The position numbers were made by a program, and so were the translations under genes. The notes under the pieces are model-generated. The model did no database searches. It worked only from the letters and a program-made list of their open reading frames with translations, and was not told the DNA's origin. A stretch of DNA of 64,000 nt, from NCBI RefSeq assembly GCF_014489595.1, contig NZ_CP060790.1, positions 4,402,001 to 4,466,000 on the forward strand, in the 5' to 3' direction. This stretch comes from Paenacidovorax monticola. Lineage in GTDB: Bacteria; Pseudomonadota; Gammaproteobacteria; Burkholderiales; Burkholderiaceae_C. The stretch's first letter is position 1. Every line of letters begins with the position of its first letter. Below are positions 48,549 through 57,202 of this stretch, piece by piece.

Positions 48549-49931
48549 ATGCTGATCAACATCGTCGGCAACTTCACTTTCGAGCAGCGCGGGGATGCGT
48601 TGTTCATTGGCACCCAAGAATCGGCGGCGCTGATCTGCAATGGCCAGGCCCGGCTGCTTCCCCCGGAGCCGACGTTCCTGCGTTTCAATGCGCCGGGCGT
48701 TACGGCCCGCGTGCACTACGCCGACGGCCCGCCGACCATCGTGCGGCACAGTGACAAGGAATGGCTCCTCCACGACGTGCTGCTGGGGGGCTCGGACGCG
48801 TATGGCGTGGCGTCCCCGCGCAACGAGCGCATCCTCATCGTCCACGACTGGAACGGCGATCGCCTGGCGTCGCTACCCCAACGGCTGGGCCCCATGCACT
48901 TCGGCCGTGCCGCCATTGTGCTGACCGACACCTATACCTATCCCCAAAGCGAATACACGGAGATCTATCGCCCGGATGGCGAGTTCCTCGCTCGCTATAC
49001 CTTGCAGAGGCACGGGGCGGGGCGCCAGGAGTTCGCGCACTTCACGGACGCACTGGCTTTTCTGCGCACGGGCAACGACCCTTCCACGTACCAGCTCTTC
49101 GACCTGCACAGCCTGAAAGCCTGCGGCGTCCTGCCCGTGGTGGGCGCGATCCTGGGGGTCTGCGCATTGCCGGATGGCAGCAACCTGTGGGTGGATGCCG
49201 AGGGCATGCACCGGCTGGCGCCGCAAGGCCAGGACCAGCCGCCGCAGACGCTGCACCGCTTCGCCGAGCCCCTGGACGTGGAGCAGGCCAAGCTGCTGCT
49301 GTGGCACGACGCGCAGCGCGTCTACGCGGCGATCGACCATGACCGGGACCGCCAGACCCTGATCGCCCTACCGCTCGAAGGCGCCAGCACTGCAGTGCAG
49401 GAGCTGCATTGGTCCGACACCTGGGCGATCGCGTTCCAGGGAGGTTTCCTGGCCGGGCAGAACTACCTGCAACTCAAGCGCAAGACGCTGCTGGCGGACA
49501 ACGCAGTGGTGCTGTGGCGCCCCGGCGATGTGCTGAGCCCCGCTTTGCTCCAGACGGATGCGAGCCCGGTCGTCGAAGTCAGCCAGACTCGCTCGGCCGC
49601 CAAGGGCAAACACGGCTACCGCCTGCGCATCGAGGACTCTTGCCCCAACCGCGCGATCCGCTGCGCTGCGCTGGAACTGGGCCGGTTGTTGGGCGACACC
49701 TGCGAGGGCGCTTACCAACAGGGCGATGAAGTGCCGGACCGCAAGTTCGACGGGTGCTTCTCTATCGACATCGCCACTGCCAGCGCGCCCACCGCGTTCG
49801 AGCAGGCCTTCTTGCCCGCCTACCTGGCCTACTACCGCGACACGGGCGACCTTTCGCCGGCAGGCAGCAGGGCACGGCTCGCGCCGCTGGCAATCACCTG
49901 GACCACAGACGAAGCGCTATACAAAAAGTAG
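48549..49931 (+). CDS. Unknown protein, distant paralogue of the 46302 product
   Basis: A 460-residue protein, MLINIVGNFTFEQRGDALFI onward. The body has repeating strands (SKEW-like turns such as SDKEWLLHDVLLGGSDAYGV, GSNLWVDAEGMHRLAPQGQD, WSDTWAIAFQGGFLAGQNYL). The C-terminal module (HGYRLRIEDSCPNRAIRCAA ... PDRKFDGCFSIDI) matches that of the 46302 protein in spacing and key residues. No family recognised. Its last codons (EALYKK) and stop lie inside a copy of the family repeat. Confidence 0.72.
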   Translation: MLINIVGNFTFEQRGDALFIGTQESAALICNGQARLLPPEPTFLRFNAPGVTARVHYADGPPTIVRHSDKEWLLHDVLLGGSDAYGVASPRNERILIVHDWNGDRLASLPQRLGPMHFGRAAIVLTDTYTYPQSEYTEIYRPDGEFLARYTLQRHGAGRQEFAHFTDALAFLRTGNDPSTYQLFDLHSLKACGVLPVVGAILGVCALPDGSNLWVDAEGMHRLAPQGQDQPPQTLHRFAEPLDVEQAKLLLWHDAQRVYAAIDHDRDRQTLIALPLEGASTAVQELHWSDTWAIAFQGGFLAGQNYLQLKRKTLLADNAVVLWRPGDVLSPALLQTDASPVVEVSQTRSAAKGKHGYRLRIEDSCPNRAIRCAALELGRLLGDTCEGAYQQGDEVPDRKFDGCFSIDIATASAPTAFEQAFLPAYLAYYRDTGDLSPAGSRARLAPLAITWTTDEALYKK

Positions 49932-49962
49932 CCCGAAGCGCTTTCCTTTCTAGAGTGTCAGA
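49916..49962. repeat. Comamonad hairpin repeat, copy 5, overlapping a gene end
   Basis: GCGCTATACAAAAAGTAGC followed by GAAGCGCTTTCCTTTCTAGAG. The TAG stop of the preceding gene (49929-49931) is part of the GTAGC arm. Confidence 0.65.
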
Positions 49963-49975
49963 GAGACTGATTTCG

Positions 49976-51121
49976 ATGACTAAAACGTCCCAAACTATTG
50001 CCGCCGTCCTCAAAAAAGCAGGTATCGCCTTCCGGCCTCTGCCCAAAGACTGGGATGGCTCTCACCTGGGCCAGATCTTCCATCACATGGTTCCCGAGCG
50101 GACCTGCGAGTTCGACCCGAAGTGCATCGCCGAGGCGGGCGACTACGTGGGGGTGCTTCAGGAATTCGCACAGGCCACCCAGGGAGAGTTCGCCCCCGAA
50201 AGCCCTCGGGCTGAAGGGAGCGTCGGCGGCAAGATGGTGCTGGAGTTCCTGCATGCAGGGCAGGCCATCCGCTTCCAATTCACGCAGGAAGGCCGCTGGG
50301 TGGCCGACGACTTTTACGAGCAACTGCGCAAGTTCTGCAAGAAGCACCTCAGCGGCAGTTACCTGAGTGTGGGCAGTGACTGGGCCACCGAGGTCTACTT
50401 GCCGCACAAGGTGATTGCGCAGATCCAGAAGAAGACGCGCACCTTCGACAGCGTTGAGGCGCTGGTGCAGTTCGTGGTGAAGGGCGCGTCCGAGAGCGAC
50501 CTGATTTCAGCAGGCGAGAGCCTGCCCTGGCAGTTGAAGGCGGGCTACACCCGCGACGGCGAAAGCCTGCTGACCGCGCTGCTCAAGTCTGAGGCCGACA
50601 TGAACCGCTGCATGATTGCCTATGAGTTGCTCGGCGCTCCGGCACTGCCCAGTCGCTATGGCGAATCGCCCCTGGAACTGGCGCAGCGCCTGCGGGGAGT
50701 GGACCTGAGAGGCGAGTACGGCGGCGAACCGAAAGCCACGCTGGGCTATGCCGAAATCCGCGAGAAGTGGAGCCAGCGGCTCTGGCACAGCTATCTCCCC
50801 GAGTACATGCGCATCGTCGATGCGCTGGAGGCGGACCTGGCATCCATGCGCTTCTCCGAAGCAGGCAACTTGTACGGCATCTCCATGTGCCATGCGCCGC
50901 TGCTGGACTGCGGGTCGGAAGTCGCGCAAGTGCACTACTACGAATACAACGGCGCGTACACCCTGAATTTGCTCACCCAGGGACCTGGAGGCGGCGCCTT
51001 GCACTTGCAACTGCCCCTCGATCAGGTCGACACGGTGATCGACCTGCTGCGCCGGTATTGCCGCCGTACGTTGTGGACAACGCCCGGCCAAGACGGCGCT
51101 TGGCTGGTTGCCCCAGAATAG
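49976..51121 (+). CDS. Unknown protein ending the accessory block
   Basis: A 381-residue protein, MTKTSQTIAAVLKKAGIAFR onward; no signal peptide. Two segments look alike, residues 90-125 (IRFQFTQEGRWVADDFYEQL, then RKFCKKHL) and the C-terminus (LHLQLPLDQVDTVIDLLRRY, then CRRTLW), suggesting an internal duplication of a strand-helix unit. A middle stretch (TALLKSEADMNRCMIAYELL) recalls ankyrin helices weakly. No family recognised. Confidence 0.68.
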   Translation: MTKTSQTIAAVLKKAGIAFRPLPKDWDGSHLGQIFHHMVPERTCEFDPKCIAEAGDYVGVLQEFAQATQGEFAPESPRAEGSVGGKMVLEFLHAGQAIRFQFTQEGRWVADDFYEQLRKFCKKHLSGSYLSVGSDWATEVYLPHKVIAQIQKKTRTFDSVEALVQFVVKGASESDLISAGESLPWQLKAGYTRDGESLLTALLKSEADMNRCMIAYELLGAPALPSRYGESPLELAQRLRGVDLRGEYGGEPKATLGYAEIREKWSQRLWHSYLPEYMRIVDALEADLASMRFSEAGNLYGISMCHAPLLDCGSEVAQVHYYEYNGAYTLNLLTQGPGGGALHLQLPLDQVDTVIDLLRRYCRRTLWTTPGQDGAWLVAPE

Positions 51122-51211
51122 CCTGCTGCCACGGGCGCAAAGCCAGCGCGCGCCGAACGCTGGTGGATGCCGGGCAGCCGGTGCAGGCGGTTCGTGCCCG
51201 CCTGACGATTG

Positions 51212-51256
51212 CTATATAAAAAGTAGCAAAAGCGCTTTCTGGGAAAGCGCCAGAGG
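51212..51256. repeat. Comamonad hairpin repeat, copy 6
   Basis: GCTATATAAAAAGTAGC, then AAAAGCGCTTTCTGGGAAAGCGCC and AGAGGCC. It marks the right edge of the accessory block, before the convergent Bug gene. Confidence 0.85.
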
Positions 51257-51275
51257 CCGATGGCGCTCGAAGTTC

Positions 51276-52247
51276 TCAATCCACCTTCGCGCCCGAGGCC
51301 TTCACCACCTGCTGGTACTTGGCGCGCTCGCTGGCCATGAAGCTCTCGAACTGCTCGGGCGTGGTGGGCACGGGCTCGGCCATCAGCGCGGCGAAGCGGG
51401 TCTTGGTCTCGGGGGCTTTCAGGGCGTCGGTGAAGGCCTTGTTGAGCTTGGCGATCACAGCCTTGGGCGTGCCCGCGGGGGCGACAAGGCCCCACCAGGT
51501 ATCGATCGAGAAGCCCTTGAACGTGTCCGACAGCGGCGGCACGCCGGGCAGCACGGGGCTGGCCTGCAGCGAGGTCACGGCCAGCGCCTTGAGCTTGCCC
51601 GCGCGGATGTTGGGCGCGGCGGCGGCCAGGTTGTCGATGTTGAAGTCCACCTCGCCGGCCAGCAGCGCGAGCTGCGCGGGGTTGGCGCCGCGGTAGGGGA
51701 TGTGCAGCGCGAAGATACCGGCCTTCTGCTTGAACATCTCGCCGGCCAGGTGGCCCGCGCTGCCGTTGCCGCCGCTGCCGTAGTTGAGCTTGGCGGGGTT
51801 GGCCTTGGCGTAGGCGATCAGGTCCGCCACGGTATGGATCTTGAGCTGCTCGGCCTTGGCCGCGTTGATGACCAGCACGTTGGGCACGCGCACCATCTGC
51901 GTGATGGCCGCGAAGTCCTTGGCCGCGTCGTACGGCATGCGGTTGTAGAGCCAGGGGTTCACGGCGTGCGTGGCCGTGGCCGCCAGGCCGATGGTGAGGC
52001 CGTCCGGCGCGGCCTTGGCCACGGCGTCGGCGCCGATGTTGCCGCCCGCTCCGGCCTTGTTCTCGATGATCACCGTGCCCAGCGAGTCACGCACGCGCTC
52101 GGCCAGCGCGCGCGAGGTCACGTCCAGCGGGCCGCCGGGCGCATAGGGCACGATCAGGCGGATGGGCGCGTCCTGGGCATGGCCCAGGGGGGAGGCGAAT
52201 GCCGCGGCGGTGGCGACGGCCGAGAGGAGGAGGGTTCTGCGGTTCAT
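51276..52247 (-). CDS. Bug family tripartite tricarboxylate transporter binding protein
   Basis: A 323-residue periplasmic solute receptor (TctC/Bug). Signal peptide with TLLLSAVATAAAFASPLGHA; then DAPIRLIVPYAPGGPLDVTS, GTVIIENKAGAGGNIGADAV and YGSGGNGSAGHLAGEMFKQK, the family motifs that clamp carboxylated ligands. No TctA/TctB partner in the window, as is usual for orphan Bug proteins. A partial repeat remnant (CTATTGTGCAAAAAATAGC, 52252-52270) lies just upstream. Confidence 0.92.
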   Translation of the reverse strand: MNRRTLLLSAVATAAAFASPLGHAQDAPIRLIVPYAPGGPLDVTSRALAERVRDSLGTVIIENKAGAGGNIGADAVAKAAPDGLTIGLAATATHAVNPWLYNRMPYDAAKDFAAITQMVRVPNVLVINAAKAEQLKIHTVADLIAYAKANPAKLNYGSGGNGSAGHLAGEMFKQKAGIFALHIPYRGANPAQLALLAGEVDFNIDNLAAAAPNIRAGKLKALAVTSLQASPVLPGVPPLSDTFKGFSIDTWWGLVAPAGTPKAVIAKLNKAFTDALKAPETKTRFAALMAEPVPTTPEQFESFMASERAKYQQVVKASGAKVD

Positions 52248-52320
52248 AGCGCTCTATTGTGCAAAAAATAGCAGGGCAGTCCGTGACAGCCGCGCACGGC
52301 GCGGGCACGGCCCCGGGGGC

Positions 52321-53376
52321 TCAGTGCTTGTCGGCCTCGGAGGTGAACGAGTCGGCGTAGAACTCTTCGGGCGGCAGGCCGCGCTCGGCGCTGTAGCTCG
52401 CGCGCGCCGAATCGACCACGATGGGCGCGCCGCAGGCATAGACCTGGTGGCCCGAGAGGTCGGCGAAGTCGTCGAGCACGGCCTGGTGCACGAAGCCCGT
52501 GCGGCCCGTCCAGCCGTCCTCGGGCAGTGCGTCGGACACCACGGGCACGTAGCGCAGGTTCGGCAGGTCGGCCAGCAGTGCCTGCACCCAATCGGCCATG
52601 TACAGGTCGCCGGGACGGCGGCCGCCCCAGTAGAGCACCGTGGGCCGTGCAATGCCCTTGTGCCGCATGTGTTCCAGCAGCGCCTTGATGGGGGCGAAGC
52701 CCGTGCCCGAGGCCAGCAGCACGATGGGCTTGTCGGAATCCTCGCGCAGGAAGAAGCTGCCGAACGGGCCTTCGACGCGCAGGATCTCCCTCTCCTTCAT
52801 GGCGCCGAACACGTGCTCGGTGAACTTGCCGCCGGGCATGTGGCGGATGTGCAGCTCCACGCCGGGCGCGGTCTCCTGGGTGTGGGGCGCGTTGGCCATC
52901 GAATAGGCGCGGCGCGCGCCGTCGCGCAGGATGAACTCGATGTACTGGCCCGCGTGGTAGCGGAAGGTGTCGGCCGCGGGCAGCTGCAGGCGCACCTGCA
53001 TCACGTCGTGCGACTTCTTCTCGAGCGTGGCCACGCGCACGGGCATCTTCTTGATGGGGTAGGCGCTCTCGTCGGTGACCTGGCGCGATTCGAGCACCAC
53101 GTCGGACTGCGGGTGGGCGCAGCAGGTCAGCACGAAGCCGGCGGCCTCTTCCTCGGGGCTCAGCGCCTTGGCCTGGTGCTCGCCATGCACCACGGTGCCG
53201 CTGAGTTTCTTGCACTTGCACGAGCCGCAGGCGCCGTCCTTGCAGCCGTAGGGCAGGCCGATGCCGCTCTGGATGGCGGCTGCCAGGATGGCCTCGTCGG
53301 CGCGGGCGCTGAAGGTGCGGCCGCTGGGCTGCACGACGATCTGAAAGGCTGCGCTGGCCGGCGCGGGCTGGGTCAT
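52321..53376 (-). CDS. 2Fe-2S ferredoxin/FAD/NAD(P) reductase
   Basis: A 351-residue electron transfer protein from MTQPAPASAAFQIVV (53376). The N-terminal plant-type ferredoxin has YGCKDGACGSCKCKKLSG and a last Cys in FVLTCCAHPQ. The FAD domain has RAYSMANAP, and the NAD domain LLASGTGFAPIKALLEHM. It resembles reductases annotated as CDP-6-deoxy-glucoseen reductase, but no such sugar pathway is nearby; it may reduce an oxygenase. Confidence 0.88.
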   Translation of the reverse strand: MTQPAPASAAFQIVVQPSGRTFSARADEAILAAAIQSGIGLPYGCKDGACGSCKCKKLSGTVVHGEHQAKALSPEEEAAGFVLTCCAHPQSDVVLESRQVTDESAYPIKKMPVRVATLEKKSHDVMQVRLQLPAADTFRYHAGQYIEFILRDGARRAYSMANAPHTQETAPGVELHIRHMPGGKFTEHVFGAMKEREILRVEGPFGSFFLREDSDKPIVLLASGTGFAPIKALLEHMRHKGIARPTVLYWGGRRPGDLYMADWVQALLADLPNLRYVPVVSDALPEDGWTGRTGFVHQAVLDDFADLSGHQVYACGAPIVVDSARASYSAERGLPPEEFYADSFTSEADKH

Positions 53377-53458
53377 GTTCTGGGTATCCTCGGGGTTTGG
53401 GCAACGCCGGGGCTTCCAGCGCCGCCCTTGTATCTCTTTCTTGCGACGGGGCCCGATT

Positions 53459-54412
53459 TTGCCTTCAAACCAAAACCCTCTTGGCGCGCTGCCGGCGCGC
53501 TTTCGCCGCGAGCGCGTGCTCATCGTGGGCTGTGGCGACGTGGGGCTGCGGGCCGCACGGCAACTGCAGGCGCTGGAAGGCCCCGGTGGCGTGGCGCGAC
53601 CGCGCCTGCTGGCGCTCACCTCCCAGGCCGGGCGGCTGCCGGCATTGCGCGCGGCAGGGGTCACGCCCCTGCTGGGCAACCTGGACGATGCCGCGTCCCT
53701 GCGCCGCCTGGCGGGCGTGGCCACGCGCGTGCTGCACCTGGCGCCGCCGCCCAGCGAGGGCGCGGGCGGCGACGGCTGGTGGCGCGATCCGCGCACCGTG
53801 GCGCTGGCGCGCGCCTTGCGGCTGCGCACGCGGCCTGTGGCCCTGGTGTATGGGTCGACCAGCGGCGTCTATGGCGACTGCCAGGGCGAATGGGTGGCGG
53901 AAACGCGCACCGTGGCGCCCGGCACGCCCCGGGCCCAGCGCCGCGTGAATGCAGAGCGTGCCGTGCGCCACCTGGGCCGCTCGGGCGTGCGTGCCAGCAT
54001 CCTGCGCATCCCGGGCATCTATGCCAGCGACCGCGAGGGCGGCACGCCGGTGGCGCGCCTGCGCAAGGGCACGCCCGTGCTCGCGGCCGAGGACGACGTG
54101 TACACCAATCACATCCATGCCGATGACCTGGCCCGCGCCTGCGTGGCCGCGCTGTGGCGTGCGCGGGCGCAGCGCGTGTACCACGTGAGCGACGCGAGCG
54201 AGCTGAAGATGGGCGACTACTTCGACCTGGCGGCCGACCTCTATGGCCTGCCGCGTCCGCCGCGCGTGGCGCGCAGCAGCGCGCAGGAGCAGTTGCCGCT
54301 GTCGCTACTGAGTTTCATGGGCGAATCGCGCCGGCTCGACAACCACCGCATGCTGCACGAGCTGCGTCTGCGCCTGCGCTACCCCACGGTGGCGCAGGGG
54401 CTGCGGGCCTAG
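53459..54412 (+). CDS. NAD-dependent epimerase/dehydratase family (YeeZ-like)
   Basis: An SDR-fold protein of about 317 residues: RVLIVGCGDVGLRAARQLQA (nucleotide-binding Gly), LVYGSTSGVYGDCQGEWVAE (Ser/Tyr region), VRASILRIPGIYASDREGG, DVYTNHIHADDLARACVAAL. The start is uncertain: TTG at 53459 gives MPSNQNPLGALPARF; the only in-frame ATG (53375) overlaps the divergent reductase start and would add a non-conserved 28-residue leader. Confidence 0.82.
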   Translation: MPSNQNPLGALPARFRRERVLIVGCGDVGLRAARQLQALEGPGGVARPRLLALTSQAGRLPALRAAGVTPLLGNLDDAASLRRLAGVATRVLHLAPPPSEGAGGDGWWRDPRTVALARALRLRTRPVALVYGSTSGVYGDCQGEWVAETRTVAPGTPRAQRRVNAERAVRHLGRSGVRASILRIPGIYASDREGGTPVARLRKGTPVLAAEDDVYTNHIHADDLARACVAALWRARAQRVYHVSDASELKMGDYFDLAADLYGLPRPPRVARSSAQEQLPLSLLSFMGESRRLDNHRMLHELRLRLRYPTVAQGLRA

Positions 54413-54463
54413 CGGGGCTTGGGCCGCTCTCTGGAGCGGCAGCGGTGCAGCGCTTCGGGAGGG

Positions 54464-55093
54464 TTACCGAGGGTGCACGCCGCCCCGGCTGTCGTAGCAG
54501 CGGAACACGTTGCAGTGCGTGATCGGGGCGGGGGGCGGCAGCGGCACGGCGGGGACCGGACGCCGGGGCGGGACGATGAAGACGGGCGAGGTCGGCACGG
54601 GCTGCACCGGTGCCGCGCTCTCGATCTGGGCATAGCGGTCGGGGCCGAGGCAGTCCAGGTTCATCTGGCGCTGCAGGGCCTGCACGCGCAGCTGGCTGTC
54701 GTAGGAGCCCGAATCCATGCTGCTCAGCGCCACGTCCAGGCTGCGCCGCGAGCGGGCGCAGGCGGCGGAATTGGCATAGTCGCGCGCCTGCGGCGGGGCG
54801 GCCCTGCGCGCGGCGCGCTCCTGCGACTCCTGCCGCTGCTGCTCCGCGGCTTCCGCCTGCAGCTGCTGCCGCTTGCGCTCCTGGGCCTCGGCGGCCTGTT
54901 CGCGCTCCGCGCGGATTTCCTCGGGGGTCTTGCGGGCCTCGATCTCGCGCGTTTCGGCGCCGCCCGCGCAGCGCCCGTCGGTATAGGTCACCTGGCCCGT
55001 GCGCGGGTCGGTGCAGCGCGTCACCTGGGCGTATGCCCCCAGGCTCCACAAGGCCGCGCAGGCGGCCAGGCCGTACAGCAGGGGGGCGCGCAT
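54464..55093 (-). CDS. DUF4124 domain protein
   Basis: A 209-residue exported protein from MRAPLLYGLAACAALWSLGA (signal peptide ending AYA). DUF4124 core: QVTRCTDPRTGQVTYTDGRC. A long charged coiled-coil (EEIRAEREQAAEAQERKRQQ) and a Pro-rich C-terminus with paired Cys (HCNVFRCYD) follow. Family function unknown. Twenty bases after the lipoprotein gene, probably one operon. Confidence 0.82.
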   Translation of the reverse strand: MRAPLLYGLAACAALWSLGAYAQVTRCTDPRTGQVTYTDGRCAGGAETREIEARKTPEEIRAEREQAAEAQERKRQQLQAEAAEQQRQESQERAARRAAPPQARDYANSAACARSRRSLDVALSSMDSGSYDSQLRVQALQRQMNLDCLGPDRYAQIESAAPVQPVPTSPVFIVPPRRPVPAVPLPPPAPITHCNVFRCYDSRGGVHPR

Positions 55094-55113
55094 GGGTTGG
55101 TCTCCGGTGGGGG

Positions 55114-55670
55114 TCAGTTGGCGTTCTCGGCGCGGCTGCGGTCGCGCCAGATGATCGGCGGGCCGGAGCGGTCGCCCCGGTCGATCTGCGGGGCGGGCGG
55201 CGTGCCGACTCCTCGCGCTGGCGGCGCTCGCGTTCCATCTGTTCACGCTGGGCCTGCCGCTGGGCTTGTTCGCGCTGCGCCTGGTCCCGCTGGGCCTGCC
55301 AGGCCTGCTGGCGCTCGCGCTGCAGGCGTTCGTTCTGTTCGCGCTGCATGCGGGAGTCGTAGTCGCGCTGGGCGCGCCAGCGTTCCCGCTCCCTTTCCCG
55401 CTCGCGCCAGTCGTGGTCGCGGTCCCGGTCGTAGCGGGAGCCGTAGCCATAGCTGGGTACGGGCACCGGAACGGGTACCACGGTGGTCGAGGGGTAGGCG
55501 GGGTAGGCCGGCGTGGAATAAATGGGGGCCGGGCTGGAGTACACGGGGCCGGGCTGGGTGTACACCGTGCGCGGCGGGTCGTAGTACGGGTCGCCGGGCA
55601 CCACGGCGCAGCCGCTGGCCAGCAGGGTCAGGCAGGAAACGGCAGTGGCGCGGAAAAGGGTGGGGTGCAT
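55114..55670 (-). CDS. Charged Arg/Gln/Glu-rich lipoprotein, with apparent frameshift
   Basis: Start MHPTLFRATAVSCLTLLASG at 55670 has lipobox LASGC. A Tyr/Pro-rich section (YDPPRTVYTQPGPVYSSPAP) is followed by a strongly charged helix made of Arg, Glu and Gln. As written the frame reads through into the next gene. One more C on the plus strand at 55211-55212 turns the tail into GVGTPPAPQIDRGDRSGPPI, ending with RDRSRAENAN and a stop at 55114, 185 residues. No family recognised. Confidence 0.72.
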
Positions 55671-55876
55671 GTTCTTCAGAGTCTGAGCGCGCCGGTCATG
55701 TTCCGTGCCGGCCACGCTGGGGTGAGAAAAAGCCCCGGAAGGCCCTGCGCTATTGACGCGCCGGGGGGCATGCCGGTTGACCCAGGCGCCAAGCTGGTGT
55801 GGGTGGCGGGCGGTATTTGCGGCATTTTTGATAGCTGGCCGGGCCATGGGGGTGGACGCCGGGGGGACTTTTTACC

Positions 55877-56176
55877 CTAGGCCAGCCCGGCCACGGGCTG
55901 GTAGTGCAGCACGGTGGGGAAGGGGTCATAGAAATGGTGCAACAGTTGTTTCCATTCCTGGTACTGCGGCGACTGGCGAAAGCCCACCTCGTGGTCGTGC
56001 AGCGTGGCCCAGCGCACGAGCAGCAGGTACTCTTGGGGGCGCTCCACACAGTGGTGCAGCGCATGGCCCATGTAGCCCGGCATGGCGGCGATGATGTGCT
56101 GCGCCTGGGCGAACGCGGCCTCGAAGGCGGCGTTCTGGCCAGGGCGCACGGTGAGCGGGGCGGATTCGAGGATCAT
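55877..56176 (-). CDS. Antibiotic biosynthesis monooxygenase (ABM) domain protein
   Basis: A 99-residue ferredoxin-like fold protein: MILESAPLTVRPGQNAAFEA, then QAQHIIAAMPGYMGHALHHC and YLLLVRWATLHDHEVGFRQS, FYDPFPTVLHY. This fits the YgiN/ABM family, cofactor-free oxygenases or haem-degrading relatives. Follows the LysR gene by 13 bases, possibly co-transcribed. The 206-base gap upstream of its 3' end (55671-55876) has only a repeat remnant near 55828. Confidence 0.85.
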   Translation of the reverse strand: MILESAPLTVRPGQNAAFEAAFAQAQHIIAAMPGYMGHALHHCVERPQEYLLLVRWATLHDHEVGFRQSPQYQEWKQLLHHFYDPFPTVLHYQPVAGLA

Positions 56177-56189
56177 GGTGGCCGCAAGC

Positions 56190-57095
56190 TTAGTCCACGA
56201 CGCCCGGCAGCGCACGCAGGTAGTCCGCCAGCGCCGCGATGGCCTGGCGCACCTTGGCGGGCTGGGCGTCGCGCTGGGGCGTGACGGCCCAGATGTCGAG
56301 CCCGCCGAACGACCAGTCGGGCAGGAGCCGCACGAGGCGTCCGGCCTGCACGTCGGCATGCACGTCCATGCTGCCCATCAGGGCCACGCCCAGGCCTGCC
56401 TCGCACATCTGCTGGATCGAGAGCTGGTTGTTGCTCGCGATGCGCGGCTCCACGCGTAGGCTGCGTGCCTCGCCCTCCGGGCTGCGCAGTTCCACGAGCA
56501 GCCCGCCGCCCGGGCCGCGCGTGGCGCCCAGCCAGCGGTGGGCCAGCAGCGAGTCAGGGTGGGGAGGCTGGCCATGCTGCTCCACCCAGGCGGGTGCGGC
56601 GCACAGCCACCATCGCATGGCACACAGGCGCCGCGCGGCCCAGCTCGAATCGGCCAGGCGCCCGAAGCGGATGGCCAGGTCGATGCGCGCGGTGATGAGG
56701 TCGATGGTGGCGTCGTCCACCAGCAGGCGCAGGCGCAGCGCCGGGTGGGCGGCCAGCAGGCCGCCCAGCGACGGTGCCACATGGCGCGCGAAGCCCACGG
56801 GCGCCGACAGGCGCAACTCGCCGCTGGGGGCATCGCGCGAGGCTGCGAGCTCGGCGCGCGCCTGCTCGGCTGCCGCGCACAGGGCTGCGCATTGCTCGTG
56901 AAAGCGCGCGCCGGCCTCGGTCAGTGCGAGCTTGCGCGTGGAGCGGTGCAGCAGCGTGACGCCGCCCTCGCGCTCGAGCTGGCGTACCTGCTGGCTCACG
57001 GCCGAGGTGGACAGGCCCAGGGCGCGCGCGGCGCCGCTCATCGAGCCGTGCCGGACCACGGTGGCAAACACCGCCATGCGCTTGAGATCGTCCAT
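56190..57095 (-). CDS. LysR family regulator
   Basis: A 301-residue LTTR from ATG 57095 (MDDLKRMAVFATVVRHGSMS). Helix-turn-helix: GAARALGLSTSAVSQQVRQL. Effector domain begins SGELRLSAPVGFARHVAPSL, as in the CrgA/DmlR subgroup. Divergent from an NAD(P)-binding oxidoreductase, its likely target. Confidence 0.92.
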   Translation of the reverse strand: MDDLKRMAVFATVVRHGSMSGAARALGLSTSAVSQQVRQLEREGGVTLLHRSTRKLALTEAGARFHEQCAALCAAAEQARAELAASRDAPSGELRLSAPVGFARHVAPSLGGLLAAHPALRLRLLVDDATIDLITARIDLAIRFGRLADSSWAARRLCAMRWWLCAAPAWVEQHGQPPHPDSLLAHRWLGATRGPGGGLLVELRSPEGEARSLRVEPRIASNNQLSIQQMCEAGLGVALMGSMDVHADVQAGRLVRLLPDWSFGGLDIWAVTPQRDAQPAKVRQAIAALADYLRALPGVVD

Positions 57096-57202
57096 TGTGA
57101 AGCTGTACTTCAAAAAGAAGGCTGATTTAGCCATCTACCGGCCATTTTGACAACGCCATATTCTTCAGGCATCGACTTTTCACTTGCTGCAAGGAGCACT
57201 CC

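Noticed and set aside
45246..51121. Prophage or integrative element
   Set aside because: No integrase, attachment-site repeats, tRNA or phage genes are visible; the block is described only as accessory.
53375..53458. ATG start at 53375 for the epimerase
   Set aside because: It overlaps the start codon of the divergent reductase and adds residues unlike the family; a TTG start at 53459 is preferred, though not proven.
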